DNA from: Crenobacter oryzisoli
GTDB lineage: Bacteria; Pseudomonadota; Gammaproteobacteria; Burkholderiales; Chromobacteriaceae
DNA length: 64,000 nt
Assembly: GCF_030385785.1 (NCBI RefSeq)
Contig: NZ_JAUEDK010000004.1
Span: forward strand, 62,001 to 126,000
Direction of reading: 5' to 3'
Under the pieces are notes generated by a model. That model was not told the DNA's origin and did no database searches. It was given only the letters and a program-made list of their open reading frames with translations. The position numbers and the translations under genes are program-made. Positions 8,438-17,291 of the stretch are shown piece after piece; positions within the stretch are counted from its first letter, which is position 1; each line of letters begins with the position of its first letter.

Positions 8438-9211
8438 ATGAAAGCAGCGGTTTCGGCCGTGCTGCTGGCCAGCCTGCTGGCCGGCTGCGCCACCACCAGC
8501 GATATCGAAGATACGCGTCGCCAGATCGACACCGTCAACAAGCAGGCCCAGACGCGGCTGAGCACCATCGAGTCCAAGCTGTCCAACGAGAAGCTACTGG
8601 AGATGGTCAGCCAGGTAGAAAGCCTGAAGGCCGAGGTGGCCAAGCTGCGCGGCGAGTCCGAGGTGATGAACTACAACCTGCAGACCACGCAGAAGCGCCA
8701 GAACGACCTCTATAACGACCTCGACAGTCGCGTGGCCAAACTTGAGGGCCACGCCCCGGCGGCAGCCGGTGGTGCGACCGGCGCTTCGGCCGATGGGGGC
8801 AGCGGTAGCGCGGCCAACGCGGGCAGCAACGCCGGCACTGCCCAGGCGAGCCCCGATTACGACAAGGCGATCGGGCTCTTGCGCAACCGCGACTTTGAGA
8901 AGGCGGTCGGCGCGCTGAAGGGCTTCATCGATGCCAACCCGACTTCGCCGCAGGTGCCGGACGCCACCTACTGGCTCGGCGTCGCGCATACCGCGCTGCG
9001 CCAGTACGATGCCGCGATCGAGATCCATCGCCGCTTCGTCGAGCAGTATCCGAGCAATCCGAAGGCGCCCGACGCGCTGCGCAACGTCGCCAACTGCCAG
9101 CGCGACCTCGACCAGATCGACGTGGCCAAGAACACGCTGCGCCGTCTGATCAAGCTCTATCCGAGCAGCGCCGCAGCGGTGAAGGCCAAGGAACAGCTCA
9201 AGCATATGTAA
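8438..9211 (+). CDS. cpoB: CpoB/YbgF, Tol-Pal accessory TPR protein
   Basis: 257 residues: an N-terminal lipoprotein-like signal (MKAAVSAVLLASLLAGC, Cys about residue 17), a coiled-coil region (about 20-100, TRRQIDTVNKQAQTRLSTIE and VAKLRGESEVMNYNLQ), an Ala/Gly linker, and C-terminal tetratricopeptide repeats (about 140-257, YWLGVAHTALRQYDAAIE). In E. coli CpoB couples Tol energy to PBP1b-driven wall synthesis. E. coli CpoB is periplasmic with a type I signal; the lipobox here suggests a lipoprotein. ATG 8438 follows aaggggga by 7 bp; the open frame upstream to 8321 runs through hairpins and is not coding. Confidence 0.9.
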   Translation: MKAAVSAVLLASLLAGCATTSDIEDTRRQIDTVNKQAQTRLSTIESKLSNEKLLEMVSQVESLKAEVAKLRGESEVMNYNLQTTQKRQNDLYNDLDSRVAKLEGHAPAAAGGATGASADGGSGSAANAGSNAGTAQASPDYDKAIGLLRNRDFEKAVGALKGFIDANPTSPQVPDATYWLGVAHTALRQYDAAIEIHRRFVEQYPSNPKAPDALRNVANCQRDLDQIDVAKNTLRRLIKLYPSSAAAVKAKEQLKHM

Positions 9212-9272
9212 GCGTTACAGCCGCGCTGCCGGCCGTTCTGACAGGGCAGCGGTTTGGCGAGTGACTATACTT

Positions 9273-9312
9273 CACCTATAAAATCTTGATTTGAAGAAAG
9301 ATTTTATAGGTG
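9273..9312. repeat. 15-bp perfect AT-rich inverted repeat between cpoB and purE
   Basis: Arms cacctataaaatctt (9273-9287) and aagattttataggtg (9298-9312) are exact complements around a 10-nt loop. No T-tract follows in either direction. It could be a terminator of unusual form or an operator-like site upstream of purE. Confidence 0.6.
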
Positions 9313-9404
9313 GAATAGGTGCCCTATGGCGGCGAAGCCCCCGTCATTCGGCAAAAATCGGGTAAAATGCCGGGCTTCCTCAATCAGCGAATGGGCTCTG
9401 CACC

Positions 9405-9893
9405 ATGATCGACGTTGGCATCGTGATGGGTAGCAACAGCGACTGGGAAGTCATGCAGCACGCTGCGCGCGTGCTGAAAGACTTCGGTGTCGCTTTCGAA
9501 ACGCGCGTGGTCTCCGCCCACCGCACTCCTGATCTGTTGTTCGAATACGCCGAAACCGCCGAAGCGCGCGGCCTGAAGGCCATTATCGCCGGCGCCGGCG
9601 GCGCGGCTCACCTGCCGGGCATGCTGGCCGCCAAGACCCACCTGCCGGTGCTGGGCGTGCCGGTTCCGTCCAAATACCTGCGCGGCGAAGACTCGCTGCT
9701 GTCCATCGTGCAGATGCCCAAGGGCATCCCGGTCGCCACCTTCGCGATCGGTGAGGCCGGTGCAGCCAATGCGGCGCTGTTCGCGGTGGCGCAACTGGCC
9801 AACGGCAATCCACAGCTGGCCGAGGCGCTCAAGGCCTTCCGCGAGAAGCAGAAGCAGACCGTGCTGGCGATGGCGCTGCCGGAGGTGCAGTGA
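9405..9893 (+). CDS. purE: PurE, N5-carboxyaminoimidazole ribonucleotide mutase
   Basis: 162 residues, the standard length of class I PurE. The N-terminal nucleotide-phosphate loop is [14 protein letters not shown] (about 4-17), followed by [14 protein letters not shown] with the catalytic His, and [16 protein letters not shown] (about 64-79). It moves the carboxylate of N5-CAIR (made by PurK) to carbon 4 in de novo purine synthesis. It overlaps purK by one base. A -10-like taaaat at 9363-9368 just upstream is a plausible promoter element. Confidence 0.96.
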   Translation: MIDVGIVMGSNSDWEVMQHAARVLKDFGVAFETRVVSAHRTPDLLFEYAETAEARGLKAIIAGAGGAAHLPGMLAAKTHLPVLGVPVPSKYLRGEDSLLSIVQMPKGIPVATFAIGEAGAANAALFAVAQLANGNPQLAEALKAFREKQKQTVLAMALPEVQ

Positions 9894-11023
9894 TGGCGGC
9901 AATCCTCCCGCCGGCGATGCTCGGCATTCTGGGTGGCGGCCAGCTTGGTCGCATGTTCGCCACCGCTGCCAAGACCATGGGCTACCGCGTCACCGTGCTC
10001 GACCCGGACGCCGACGCCCCGGCCGCGGCCTTCGCCGACGTGCATCTGTGCGCACCGTACAATGACCAGGAAGCCTTGCACATGCTGGCGTCGACCTGCG
10101 CGGCGGTGACCACTGAATTTGAAAACGTCAACGCCGACGCGATGCGCTGGCTGGCCGGCCACACCCGGGTCAGCCCATCCGGCGACGCAGTGGCGGTGGC
10201 GCAGAACCGTATCCTGGAAAAGAGCTGGATCAACAAGGCCGGCCTGCCGACCGCGCCTTTCCTGGCGCTGGAAACGGTCGAGGATCTGCACGTCGACCTG
10301 AGCAACTATCTGCCGGGCATCATGAAGACCGCGCGGCTCGGCTACGACGGCAAGGGCCAAGTGCGCGTGTCCACCCCGGAAGAGGCGCGTAGCGCCTACG
10401 CCAATCTTGGCGGCCAGGCCTGTGTGCTCGAGAAGATGCTCGACCTGAAGCTGGAGGTGTCGGCGATCGTGGCCCGCACCACCAATGCGCAGGAGGCCTG
10501 TTTCCCGGTGGCGGAAAACCGTCACGAGAACGGCATCCTCGATGTCAGCATCGTGCCGGCCCGCATCGAGCCTGAGTTGGCCCACCGGGTGCAGCAGATG
10601 GCGCTGCAGCTGGCGAACGCGCTCGACTACGTCGGCGTGCTGGCGGTGGAGTTCTTCGTGCTGGAGGACGACAGCGTCGTGGTCAACGAGATCGCGCCGC
10701 GTCCGCACAACTCCGGCCACTACACCATCGACGCCTGCGTGACCAGCCAGTTCGAGCAGCAAGTGCGCACGATGTGCGGCCTGCTGCCGGGCAAGACCGA
10801 CCTCTTGTCCCCGGTGGTGATGGTGAACCTGCTGGGCGATGTGTGGCGCGAGGACGGCGGCGAGCCGAACTGGGCGGTGCTGTGCGAAGCGCCGAACGCC
10901 AAGCTGCACCTGTACGGCAAGAAAGCAGCGCGCCCCGGCCGCAAGATGGGCCACTTCACCGTGCTGTCGGCCAAGGTCGACGATGCGCTGGAGCAGGCCG
11001 AGGCGCTGAAGGACACGCTGTAA
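9893..11023 (+). CDS. purK: PurK, N5-carboxyaminoimidazole ribonucleotide synthase
   Basis: 376 residues of the ATP-grasp PurK family. The N-terminal PreATP-grasp domain begins [21 protein letters not shown]-grasp motifs include [17 protein letters not shown] (about 143-159), [18 protein letters not shown] and the metal-binding [19 protein letters not shown] (about 265-283). It uses ATP and bicarbonate to carboxylate AIR, passing N5-CAIR to PurE. The start overlaps the purE stop (tgatg) with ggagg 7 bp upstream, so translation is coupled. A terminator follows 8 bp after the stop. Confidence 0.96.
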   Translation: MAAILPPAMLGILGGGQLGRMFATAAKTMGYRVTVLDPDADAPAAAFADVHLCAPYNDQEALHMLASTCAAVTTEFENVNADAMRWLAGHTRVSPSGDAVAVAQNRILEKSWINKAGLPTAPFLALETVEDLHVDLSNYLPGIMKTARLGYDGKGQVRVSTPEEARSAYANLGGQACVLEKMLDLKLEVSAIVARTTNAQEACFPVAENRHENGILDVSIVPARIEPELAHRVQQMALQLANALDYVGVLAVEFFVLEDDSVVVNEIAPRPHNSGHYTIDACVTSQFEQQVRTMCGLLPGKTDLLSPVVMVNLLGDVWREDGGEPNWAVLCEAPNAKLHLYGKKAARPGRKMGHFTVLSAKVDDALEQAEALKDTL

Positions 11024-11031
11024 GAGTACCG

Positions 11032-11058
11032 GGCGAAACCAGTGGGTTTCGCCTTTTT
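11032..11058 (+). terminator. Intrinsic terminator of purEK, abutting fosA
   Basis: 9-bp stem ggcgaaacc / ggtttcgcc, loop agtg, then ttttt. Only two bases separate the T-tract from the next ATG (11061). Confidence 0.9.
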
Positions 11059-11060
11059 CC

Positions 11061-11486
11061 ATGCGACTGACTGGACTTAACCACCTGACGCTGGCGGTAA
11101 GCGACCTGGAGCGTTCATTTTCGTTCTACCGCGAGTTGCTTGGCGCGAAACCGATGGCCCGCTGGGAAAGCGGCGCCTACCTGACTGTCGGTGAGTTGTG
11201 GCTATGCTTGTCGCTCGATGCGGCGGCTGGCGAACGGCCACATCCGGACTACAGCCACATCGCGTTCACCGCGACGCCGGACGAGTTCCCGGCCTGGGTG
11301 GAGCGCCTGATGCAGGCCGGCGTCATGGTGTGGAAGGACAGCCGCAGTGAGGGCGAGTCGTTCTATTTTCTCGACCCGGACGGGCACAAGCTGGAAATCC
11401 ATGTCGGCTCGCTGCTGAGCCGGCTTGCCGCGTGCCGTGAGGCGCCGTACCGCGGCATGCGTTTTTTCGACCGGGACGTGGAGTGA
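11061..11486 (+). CDS. fosA: FosA-type fosfomycin glutathione transferase
   Basis: 141 residues, a single vicinal-oxygen-chelate (glyoxalase) unit pair matching FosA along its length. Metal ligands are H8 (GLNHLTLAV), H66 (DYSHIAF) and E112 (HKLEIHVG). The active-site T10, W47, K92, R121 and the potassium-binding loop [10 protein letters not shown] (94-103) are all present, as is the terminal [16 protein letters not shown]. FosA enzymes add glutathione to the epoxide of fosfomycin, with Mn2+ and K+. Its start lies directly behind the purEK terminator with no visible Shine-Dalgarno, so expression may be low or from read-through. An intact chromosomal copy suggests intrinsic reduced susceptibility; that is inference. 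Confidence 0.92.
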   Translation: MRLTGLNHLTLAVSDLERSFSFYRELLGAKPMARWESGAYLTVGELWLCLSLDAAAGERPHPDYSHIAFTATPDEFPAWVERLMQAGVMVWKDSRSEGESFYFLDPDGHKLEIHVGSLLSRLAACREAPYRGMRFFDRDVE

Positions 11487-11594
11487 TAGGCTGACCCGGC
11501 ACGAATATCAATGCGGTCGCGGTGCGTGGCTTCGTCGTTCGGATGCCCCCGCGGTCGTGCAAAGAAGTACTGAAACATCTTGTGAAGGATCCTG

Positions 11595-12479
11595 ATGATG
11601 ACCGGCAACACCACTCCAACGCTGACCAGCCTGAAGAAAATCTACTCGGGCAAGGTGCGCGATCTGTACGAAATCGACGCCAAGCGCATGCTGATGGTCG
11701 CCACCGACCGCCTGTCTGCGTTTGACGTGATCCTCGATGAGCCGATCCCCGAGAAGGGCAAGATCCTCACCGCGATCTCCAACTTCTGGTTTGACAAGCT
11801 CAAGGACATCGTGCCCAACCACCTGACCGGCGACGTGCCGGCCGACGTGGTCAGCGCCGCCGAGCTGCCGCTGGTCGATGGCCGCTCGGTCGTCGCCAAG
11901 CGCCTGAAGCCGGTGCCGGTCGAAGCGATCGTGCGCGGCTACCTGGCTGGCTCGGGCTGGAAGGAATACCAGCAAAGCGGCACCGTGTGCGGCATCCAGC
12001 TGCCGGCCGGTCTGCAGGAGGCCAGTAAGTTGGCCGAACCGATCTTCACTCCGTCGACCAAAGCGGCGGTGGGCGACCACGACGAGAACATCTCGTTCGA
12101 GCGCTGCGCCGAGGAAGTGGGCCAGGAGCTGGCCGAAAAGGTGCGCGACACTGCGATCGCACTCTACAAGGCGGCCAGCGAGTACGCGGCCAGCCGCGGC
12201 ATCATCATCTGCGACACCAAGTTCGAGTTCGGTCTCGACGAGGACGGCACGCTGGTGCTGATGGACGAGGCGCTGACCCCGGACTCCAGCCGCTTCTGGC
12301 CGGCCGACAGCTACGCCGAGGGTACCAATCCGCCGTCGTTCGACAAGCAGTTCGTGCGCGACTGGCTCGAAGCCACCGGCTGGAACAAGACCCCGCCGGC
12401 CCCGGCCGTGCCGCTTGAGGTACGTCAGAAGACCGCCGACAAGTACCGTGAGGCGCTGACCCGGCTGACCGAGGCCTAA
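11595..12479 (+). CDS. purC: PurC, SAICAR synthase
   Basis: 294 residues of the longer (about 295-residue) phosphoribosylaminoimidazole-succinocarboxamide synthase form. Signatures are [20 protein letters not shown] (ATP loop), [41 protein letters not shown] and [16 protein letters not shown]. It joins aspartate to CAIR, the step after PurE. Two adjacent ATGs (11595 and 11598) both lie downstream of gaagga; the first is given. It is separated from purEK by fosA and a terminator, so it has its own transcript or relies on read-through. Confidence 0.95.
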   Translation: MMTGNTTPTLTSLKKIYSGKVRDLYEIDAKRMLMVATDRLSAFDVILDEPIPEKGKILTAISNFWFDKLKDIVPNHLTGDVPADVVSAAELPLVDGRSVVAKRLKPVPVEAIVRGYLAGSGWKEYQQSGTVCGIQLPAGLQEASKLAEPIFTPSTKAAVGDHDENISFERCAEEVGQELAEKVRDTAIALYKAASEYAASRGIIICDTKFEFGLDEDGTLVLMDEALTPDSSRFWPADSYAEGTNPPSFDKQFVRDWLEATGWNKTPPAPAVPLEVRQKTADKYREALTRLTEA

Positions 12480-12520
12480 GCCGCGCTGTCGTTGCTCCGA
12501 CAAAGCGTTTCGCCTGCAAG

Positions 12521-12543
12521 GCGGCCCACATGGGCCGCTTTTT
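12521..12543 (+). terminator. Intrinsic terminator of purC
   Basis: 7-bp GC stem gcggccc / gggccgc, loop acat, then ttttt. Confidence 0.9.
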
Positions 12544-12554
12544 CATTGCCGATC

Positions 12555-13127
12555 ATGACGATACCGCTTGTTACCTTGAATACCGCCCGGCTCGAACTGC
12601 TGCCGGCCGAGCCCGGCTTCGCGCGGGCGCTGCTGGCTTTCGAGCTGGCTAATCGCGACCACTTTGCCCGCTGGGATCCTGACCGCGACGCGCTCTACTT
12701 CACCGAGCTGCATCTCGGGCTGCGGCTGCGCCAGTATCAGCGCGAGGCTGAGGAGGGGCGAGGGGCGGCGTTTCTGTTGGCGCCCAAGGGCGAGCCGCAG
12801 CGGATCATCGGCCAGATCACTTTGTCGCAGATCGTGCGCGGCGTGTTCCAGGCGGCCTATCTCGGCTACCGGATCGACGCGAGGTACGAGGGGCAGGGGC
12901 TGATGCATGAAGGGCTGACGGCGGTCCTGGCGTTCGCCCTCGATACGCTGCGCTTGCACCGCCTCATGGCCAACTACCAGCCCGACAACGAGCGCAGCGC
13001 CCGGCTGCTGGCGCGCTGTGGTTTCCGCATCGAAGGGCTGGCGCGCGACTACCTGTTCCTCAACGGTGCCTGGCGCGACCATGTGCTGACGGCGCTGACC
13101 AATCCGGATCCGTTGTTACTGCCCTGA
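12555..13127 (+). CDS. GNAT family N-acetyltransferase (RimJ-like)
   Basis: 190 residues of the RimJ/RimL branch of GNAT proteins. The N-terminal beta strand LNTARLELLPAEPGFARALL is typical. The acetyl-CoA loop appears as GYRIDARYEGQGLMHEGLTA (about 103-122), and the C-terminal motif is NERSARLLARCGFRIEGLARDYLFLNG. Such enzymes acetylate ribosomal-protein N-termini or other amines; the substrate here is not known. ATG 12555 is chosen by family alignment; the frame is open upstream through the purC terminator, so a start there is unlikely. No strong Shine-Dalgarno is seen. Confidence 0.8.
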   Translation: MTIPLVTLNTARLELLPAEPGFARALLAFELANRDHFARWDPDRDALYFTELHLGLRLRQYQREAEEGRGAAFLLAPKGEPQRIIGQITLSQIVRGVFQAAYLGYRIDARYEGQGLMHEGLTAVLAFALDTLRLHRLMANYQPDNERSARLLARCGFRIEGLARDYLFLNGAWRDHVLTALTNPDPLLLP

Positions 13128-13178
13128 AGGGTGGGAGCGTTCGTCCAGCGTTGGCAATAAAAAACCGCCCGAGAGGGC

Positions 13179-13300
13179 TAATGCCGTTCACTTAAGGAAA
13201 AAGCACCGCCCACCAAGGTGGAAAAACGGTGCTTTTTTGTTACTTCCAAGCGTTCTTCGAAGCTAAAAACCGGACTGAACGGCTTAAGTGAACGGCATTA
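13179..13300. mobile_element. 122-bp MITE with IS4-like ends
   Basis: 18-bp perfect terminal inverted repeats, TAATGCCGTTCACTTAAG (13179-13196) and its complement (13283-13300). It is flanked by a 12-bp direct duplication gcccgagagggc (13167-13178 and 13301-13312). The ends resemble IS4 (TAATGCCGATCAGTTAAG, from memory), and IS4-group elements duplicate 10-13 bp of target. No coding capacity. The interior carries its own terminator hairpin. Confidence 0.85.
13201..13238 (+). terminator. Terminator-like hairpin inside the MITE
   Basis: Stem aagcaccg (13201-13208) / cggtgctt (13227-13234) continuing into a run of six T. An inner ccacc/ggtgg pairing may strengthen it. It probably replaces the terminator broken by the insertion. 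Confidence 0.7.
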
Positions 13301-13340
13301 GCCCGAGAGGGCGGTTTTGTGTAGCCGGATGCGCGGACGA

Positions 13341-13994
13341 TCAAGCGGTCTTCGGATTGATCAGGATCTCGACGCGGCGGTTCTTTGCGCGACCCGCGGC
13401 AGTCGTGTTGTCGGCGACCGGCTGGGCTGGGCCGTAGCCTACTGCATTGACCCGCGGTGTGGCGACGCCGCGGTTCTCCAGGATGCCTGCTACGGCCTGG
13501 GCACGGCGCTGCGACAGTGTCTGGTTGTACTGGGCGGTGCCAGTGCTGTCGGTATGGCCAGAGACGGTGATGGTGGTGTCAGGGTATTGGGTCAGTACAC
13601 CGGCCACGTCGCCCAGCGTCTTTTGCGCCCCGGTGTTCACGTCGTACCTGTTCACCGGGAAGGTGATGTTCTCAGGCATCACCAGCTTGATCTGGTCGCC
13701 GACGCGTTGTACCTGCACCTGCGTATTGGCTAGCTTGTCTCGCAGCAGTTTTTCCTGGTAGTCCATGTAGGCACCGACGCCGGCACCGACTGCGCCGCAG
13801 CCGAGTGCAGCATTGCGTGCGCCGCGCGAGCCGTGAGTCAGCCCGCCAACGATGCCACAGGCAGCGGCGGCGCTGAGACCATACATCGCGGTCTTGCTCA
13901 TCTCACTCTGGCCGGTTTGCGGGTTGGTGGTGCAGGCGCTGGCGGCCAGGGCACCGACAACGGCAAAAACGAGGGCGGGGCGGGTGAGTTGCAT
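13341..13994 (-). CDS. OmpA-like lipoprotein with glycine-zipper domain
   Basis: 217 residues. A lipoprotein signal (MQLTRPALVFAVVGALAASAC, Cys about 21) is followed by a Gly/Ala-rich segment (GAVGAGVGAYMDYQEKLLRDKL, about 55-85) and a C-terminal OmpA peptidoglycan-binding domain (about 100-217). The latter contains ITVSGHTDSTGTAQYNQ and NRRVEILI. The layout resembles YiaD/Slp-type outer-membrane lipoproteins. ATG 13994 is chosen because the signal peptide starts there; in-frame codons up to 14051 lie outside it. It probably tethers the envelope to the wall. The 247-bp gap upstream is AT-rich and probably holds its promoter, but no clear hexamers stand out. Confidence 0.85.
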   Translation of the reverse strand: MQLTRPALVFAVVGALAASACTTNPQTGQSEMSKTAMYGLSAAAACGIVGGLTHGSRGARNAALGCGAVGAGVGAYMDYQEKLLRDKLANTQVQVQRVGDQIKLVMPENITFPVNRYDVNTGAQKTLGDVAGVLTQYPDTTITVSGHTDSTGTAQYNQTLSQRRAQAVAGILENRGVATPRVNAVGYGPAQPVADNTTAAGRAKNRRVEILINPKTA

Positions 13995-14241
13995 TGTGTT
14001 CTTGACTCCATGGAGAAGGGGGTGAACCCGGTCAGTCGGCATGGCCGCCACGTCCTAGGGTGGCCAATTGACCATAAGCATACGGTAATTTTACTCGGCT
14101 GCCAGTTCGATATTTTCGTGTCGAAGACATGGTGTGATTTTATTTTGTTAAAAATCAATAATTTATTCGGTAAGCCTTAACGTTTGCTAACACAAATGGC
14201 TGATCCAGGTTGCAGTTTGTCCCGGACTGAGTGTGGCCTGC

Positions 14242-16017
14242 TCACATCGCAGTAAGTTCTGCCGCGTCGAGTTCACCGGTCTGCAAGCGCCACAGGCCGG
14301 CATAGACGCCTCCGGCCGTCAGGAGCGACTCATGCGTGCCACTCTCCACCACACGGCCCTGCTCCAGCACGTGGATAGTGTGGGCGTGGCGGATGGTCGA
14401 CAGCCGGTGTGCAATCACCAGTGTGGTGCGGCCCGCCGACACATGGGCAAGCGAACGCTGGATTGCCGCCTCGGTCTCGTTGTCGACCGCGCTGGTCGCT
14501 TCGTCGAGCACCAGGATAGCCGGATCCTTCAGGATGGCGCGCGCCAGCGCCAGGCGTTGGCGTTGGCCACCGGACAGCTTCTGGCCGCGTTCGCCGATCG
14601 GCGTGTCGTAGCCCTGCGGCAGGCGGGTGATGAACTCGTGTGCCTCGGCTGCGCGGGCGGCGGCTTCGACCGCGGCACGCGGTGCATTCGGCTGACCGTA
14701 GGCGATGTTGTCTGCGACGCTGCCGTCTGTCAGGAACACGTCCTGGCTGACGTAGCCGATCGCGCGGCGCAGATCGGACAGGTGCAGCGTGGTGATGTCG
14801 CGGCCGTCGAGGCGGATTACGCCGCTGTCGGCATGGTAGAAGCGCAGCAGCAGCTTGATCAGTGTGCTCTTGCCCGAGCCGGTCGAGCCGACAAACGCCA
14901 CGGTTTGCCCAGCCGGCACGGCGAGATCAATGTCATGCAAGGTCGGTGTGCCGCCGTAGCCGAAATTGACCCGCTCGAACGCCAGCGCACCACGCGGCGC
15001 TTCGACCAACCTTTCTCCCTCGTAGGCGATCGCGATCGGCACGTTCAGCACATTGAGCACCCGGTCGATCGACGCCATCGAGCGCTGGTACAGGTCGGCA
15101 ATCTCGGCAAGGCCGGTGAACGGCCACAGTAGCCGCTGGGTCAGGTAGACCAGCACGCTGTAACTGCCGACACCGAGCTCGCCGTGTGTGGTCAGCCAGC
15201 CGCCGTACACCAGAGTGGTGACGAAGCCCGCCAGGATCGCCATGCGGATCACCGGGGTGATCGCGGCGGCCAGCCGGATCGCGCGGGCATTGGTGGTGCG
15301 GTAGCGCTCGCTCGCCTCGCGGATATGCTCGGCCTCGAACTCCTCGGCGGTGAATGCCTTGATCGTGGCAAGCCCCAGCAGGTTGTTGTTGAGCCGGCCG
15401 TTGATCACCCCGGCCGATTCGCGCACTGCCGCATAGCGCGGCGCGAGCTTCTGCTGGAACCAGAAGGTGCCGAACAGGATCACCGGTACCGGCGCCAGCG
15501 CCAGCCACGCCAGCTGCGGCGCCAGCACGAAGAACACGATGCTCACCAGCACCGACGAGCTCGTCACCTGAAGGATGCTGTTGGCGCCGCCGTTGAGAAA
15601 GCGCTCCATCTGGTTGATGTCGTCGTTGAGGATGGACATCAGGTTGCCGGTGCTCTTGTTCTCGAAGTAGCCAAGCGGGAGCTGCTGCACATGGCGGTAG
15701 GCGTCCAGGCGCAGCCGGTGCTGCAGACTCTGCGCCAGGTTGCGCCACTTCACCTCGTAGAGGAACTGGAACAGCGACTCGCCACCCCAGATCAGCACGG
15801 TCAGCACGCCGAGCCAGACGAGCTGATCAAAGGTGTCCTTGATGCCGAAACGTGCCAGGAACGATGCCTGCTTGTTGACGACTACGTCGACGGCGACGCC
15901 GATCAGCACCTCTGGCAGGATATCGAAGAACTTGTTGGCGACCGAGTAGACGCTGGCGAGCAGCGCGTCGCGTCGGTAGTCGCGCGCATAGGCAAACAGG
16001 CGGGAGAGGGCGTTCAT
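14242..16017 (-). CDS. ABC exporter, fused membrane and ATPase domains
   Basis: 591 residues, MsbA/ABCB-type half transporter. Six predicted membrane helices lie in about residues 15-320. The nucleotide-binding domain follows with Walker A GSTGSGKSTLIK, Q-loop GYVSQDVFL, signature LSGGQRQRLALARAIL, Walker B ILVLDEATSAVD and switch His VIAHRLSTI. Such proteins dimerise and export lipids, drugs or peptides; the substrate cannot be read from sequence. It has no adjacent partner or biosynthetic genes. ATG 16017 is chosen by family N-terminus, although the upstream sequence lacks a strong Shine-Dalgarno. The thioesterase gene is divergent, about 90 bp away. Confidence 0.85.
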   Translation of the reverse strand: MNALSRLFAYARDYRRDALLASVYSVANKFFDILPEVLIGVAVDVVVNKQASFLARFGIKDTFDQLVWLGVLTVLIWGGESLFQFLYEVKWRNLAQSLQHRLRLDAYRHVQQLPLGYFENKSTGNLMSILNDDINQMERFLNGGANSILQVTSSSVLVSIVFFVLAPQLAWLALAPVPVILFGTFWFQQKLAPRYAAVRESAGVINGRLNNNLLGLATIKAFTAEEFEAEHIREASERYRTTNARAIRLAAAITPVIRMAILAGFVTTLVYGGWLTTHGELGVGSYSVLVYLTQRLLWPFTGLAEIADLYQRSMASIDRVLNVLNVPIAIAYEGERLVEAPRGALAFERVNFGYGGTPTLHDIDLAVPAGQTVAFVGSTGSGKSTLIKLLLRFYHADSGVIRLDGRDITTLHLSDLRRAIGYVSQDVFLTDGSVADNIAYGQPNAPRAAVEAAARAAEAHEFITRLPQGYDTPIGERGQKLSGGQRQRLALARAILKDPAILVLDEATSAVDNETEAAIQRSLAHVSAGRTTLVIAHRLSTIRHAHTIHVLEQGRVVESGTHESLLTAGGVYAGLWRLQTGELDAAELTAM

Positions 16018-16106
16018 GCGAATTGAATGGCGGGTGCAAAACGACATTCTACGCCGGCTGAGGTAGCATTCCCTATATGGACGCAACCCACACCACAAGG
16101 ACGATG

Positions 16107-16586
16107 ATGGATACCGAAACCCAGCGCGAGTTGTCGATGACGCTGCTGATGACCCCGGACATGGCGAACTTCTCCGGCAATGTGCACGGCGGCGTGCTGT
16201 TGAAGCTACTCGACCAGGTGGCCTACGCCTGCGCCAGCCGCTACGCCGGTGCCTACGTGGTGACGCTGTCGGTCGACCAAGTGATGTTCAAGCAGCCGAT
16301 CCACGTCGGCGAGCTGGTCTCCTTCCTCGCCTCGGTCAACTACGTCGGCACCACCTCGATGGAGATCGGCATCAAGGTCGTCGCCGAGAACATCCGCGCG
16401 CGCACCGTGCGCCACACCAACAGCTGCTACTTCACGATGGTGGCGCTGGACGAGTCGGGCAAGACGGTGGCGGTGCCGCCGCTGACGCTCGAGAACGACA
16501 CGCACAAGAGGCGCTTCCGCGAGGCGGAAATCCGCAAGAAGATGCGCATCGAGGCGGCCGAACGGATGCGCGAGAGCGCGCAGTGA
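16107..16586 (+). CDS. Acyl-CoA thioesterase, hotdog fold (YciA/ACOT-like)
   Basis: 159 residues of the hotdog acyl-CoA hydrolase family. The active-site region is MANFSGNVHGGVLLKLLDQVAYACASRYAG-like, with the conserved N/D-x-x-G-x-x-H-GG motif near residues 21-30, then QVMFKQPIHVGELVSF and TNSCYFTMVALD. It hydrolyses acyl-CoA thioesters, probably as a hexamer. ATG 16107 has aagga 5-6 bp upstream; ATGs at 16077 and 16104 are alternatives. Its stop overlaps the GTG start of the pseudouridine synthase, so the two are translated together. Confidence 0.85.
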   Translation: MDTETQRELSMTLLMTPDMANFSGNVHGGVLLKLLDQVAYACASRYAGAYVVTLSVDQVMFKQPIHVGELVSFLASVNYVGTTSMEIGIKVVAENIRARTVRHTNSCYFTMVALDESGKTVAVPPLTLENDTHKRRFREAEIRKKMRIEAAERMRESAQ

Positions 16587-17269
16587 ATGAACCGTTTCGC
16601 CTCGTTCACGCCGACCCGCGCTTCTATCTGATTGACAAGGCACCGGGCGTCAATTTCCATTCCGAGGACGGCGAGGCAGGGCTCTTGCCCTTGCTGCGCA
16701 TGGGGCTGGCCGACGACGCCTTGTGGCCGGTGCACCGGCTCGACAAGGTGACGTCTGGGTTGATCCTGGTCGCCCGTTCGGCCAATGTCGCTAATGCCCT
16801 GGCCGAACGCTTCGCGGCCCACCGCATCGACAAGTTCTACGTCGCGCTGTCGGCTAGCAAGCCAAAGAAGAAGCAGGGGCTGATCCGCGGCGATATGGCC
16901 AAGGGCCGCGGCGGGGCATGGAAGCTGTTGCACAGCACCGAGAATCCAGCCGTCACGCAGTTTTTCTCTACGTCGGCAGGGCCGGGCGTGCGCACCTTCC
17001 TGCTGCGGCCGCGCACCGGCCGCACCCACCAGCTGCGCGTGGCGCTCAAGAGCGTCGGCGCGCCTATCCTTGGCGATGCGCTCTACGGTGGCGAGGCGGC
17101 CGACCGGACTTATCTGCACGCCTACGCGTTGGCGTTCGAATTGGATGGCGAGGCGTTCAACTTCACCTGTCCACCGTCGGCCGGTGCGCATTTTAATGCC
17201 GCAACGCTGGCCGAACGGCTGGTGGGAGAATGGGCCACGCCGTGGGCACTCCAATGGCCGAGCGTCTGA
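16583..17269 (+). CDS. RluA-family pseudouridine synthase
   Basis: 228 residues with the RluA catalytic motif WPVHRLDKVTSGLILVAR (about 49-66; catalytic Asp in HRLD), the RIDKFYVAL strand, and GRTHQLRVALKSVGAPILGD near 150-170. It has no S4 domain. The start is GTG 16583, overlapping the thioesterase stop by 4 bp. It probably isomerises a uridine in rRNA or tRNA; its length and motifs resemble a less-studied RluA-like subgroup, so the exact target is unknown. A symmetrical terminator follows. Confidence 0.88.
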   Translation: MNEPFRLVHADPRFYLIDKAPGVNFHSEDGEAGLLPLLRMGLADDALWPVHRLDKVTSGLILVARSANVANALAERFAAHRIDKFYVALSASKPKKKQGLIRGDMAKGRGGAWKLLHSTENPAVTQFFSTSAGPGVRTFLLRPRTGRTHQLRVALKSVGAPILGDALYGGEAADRTYLHAYALAFELDGEAFNFTCPPSAGAHFNAATLAERLVGEWATPWALQWPSV

Positions 17270-17291
17270 CTCAGCCGGCGAGTAGCCATGA

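Larger units (their letters stand above)
13161..13320. terminator. Bidirectional terminator split by an inserted element
   Basis: Without the 122-bp insert and one copy of the 12-bp duplication the sequence reads aaaaccgccc-gaga-gggcggtttt, an ideal two-way terminator between the convergent GNAT and OmpA-like genes. The halves now lie at 13161-13178 and 13301-13318. Confidence 0.8.

Noticed and set aside
13179-13300. Possible CRISPR-like or REP hairpin
   Set aside because: There is one copy, with exact terminal inverted repeats and a target duplication, which fits a transposable element instead.
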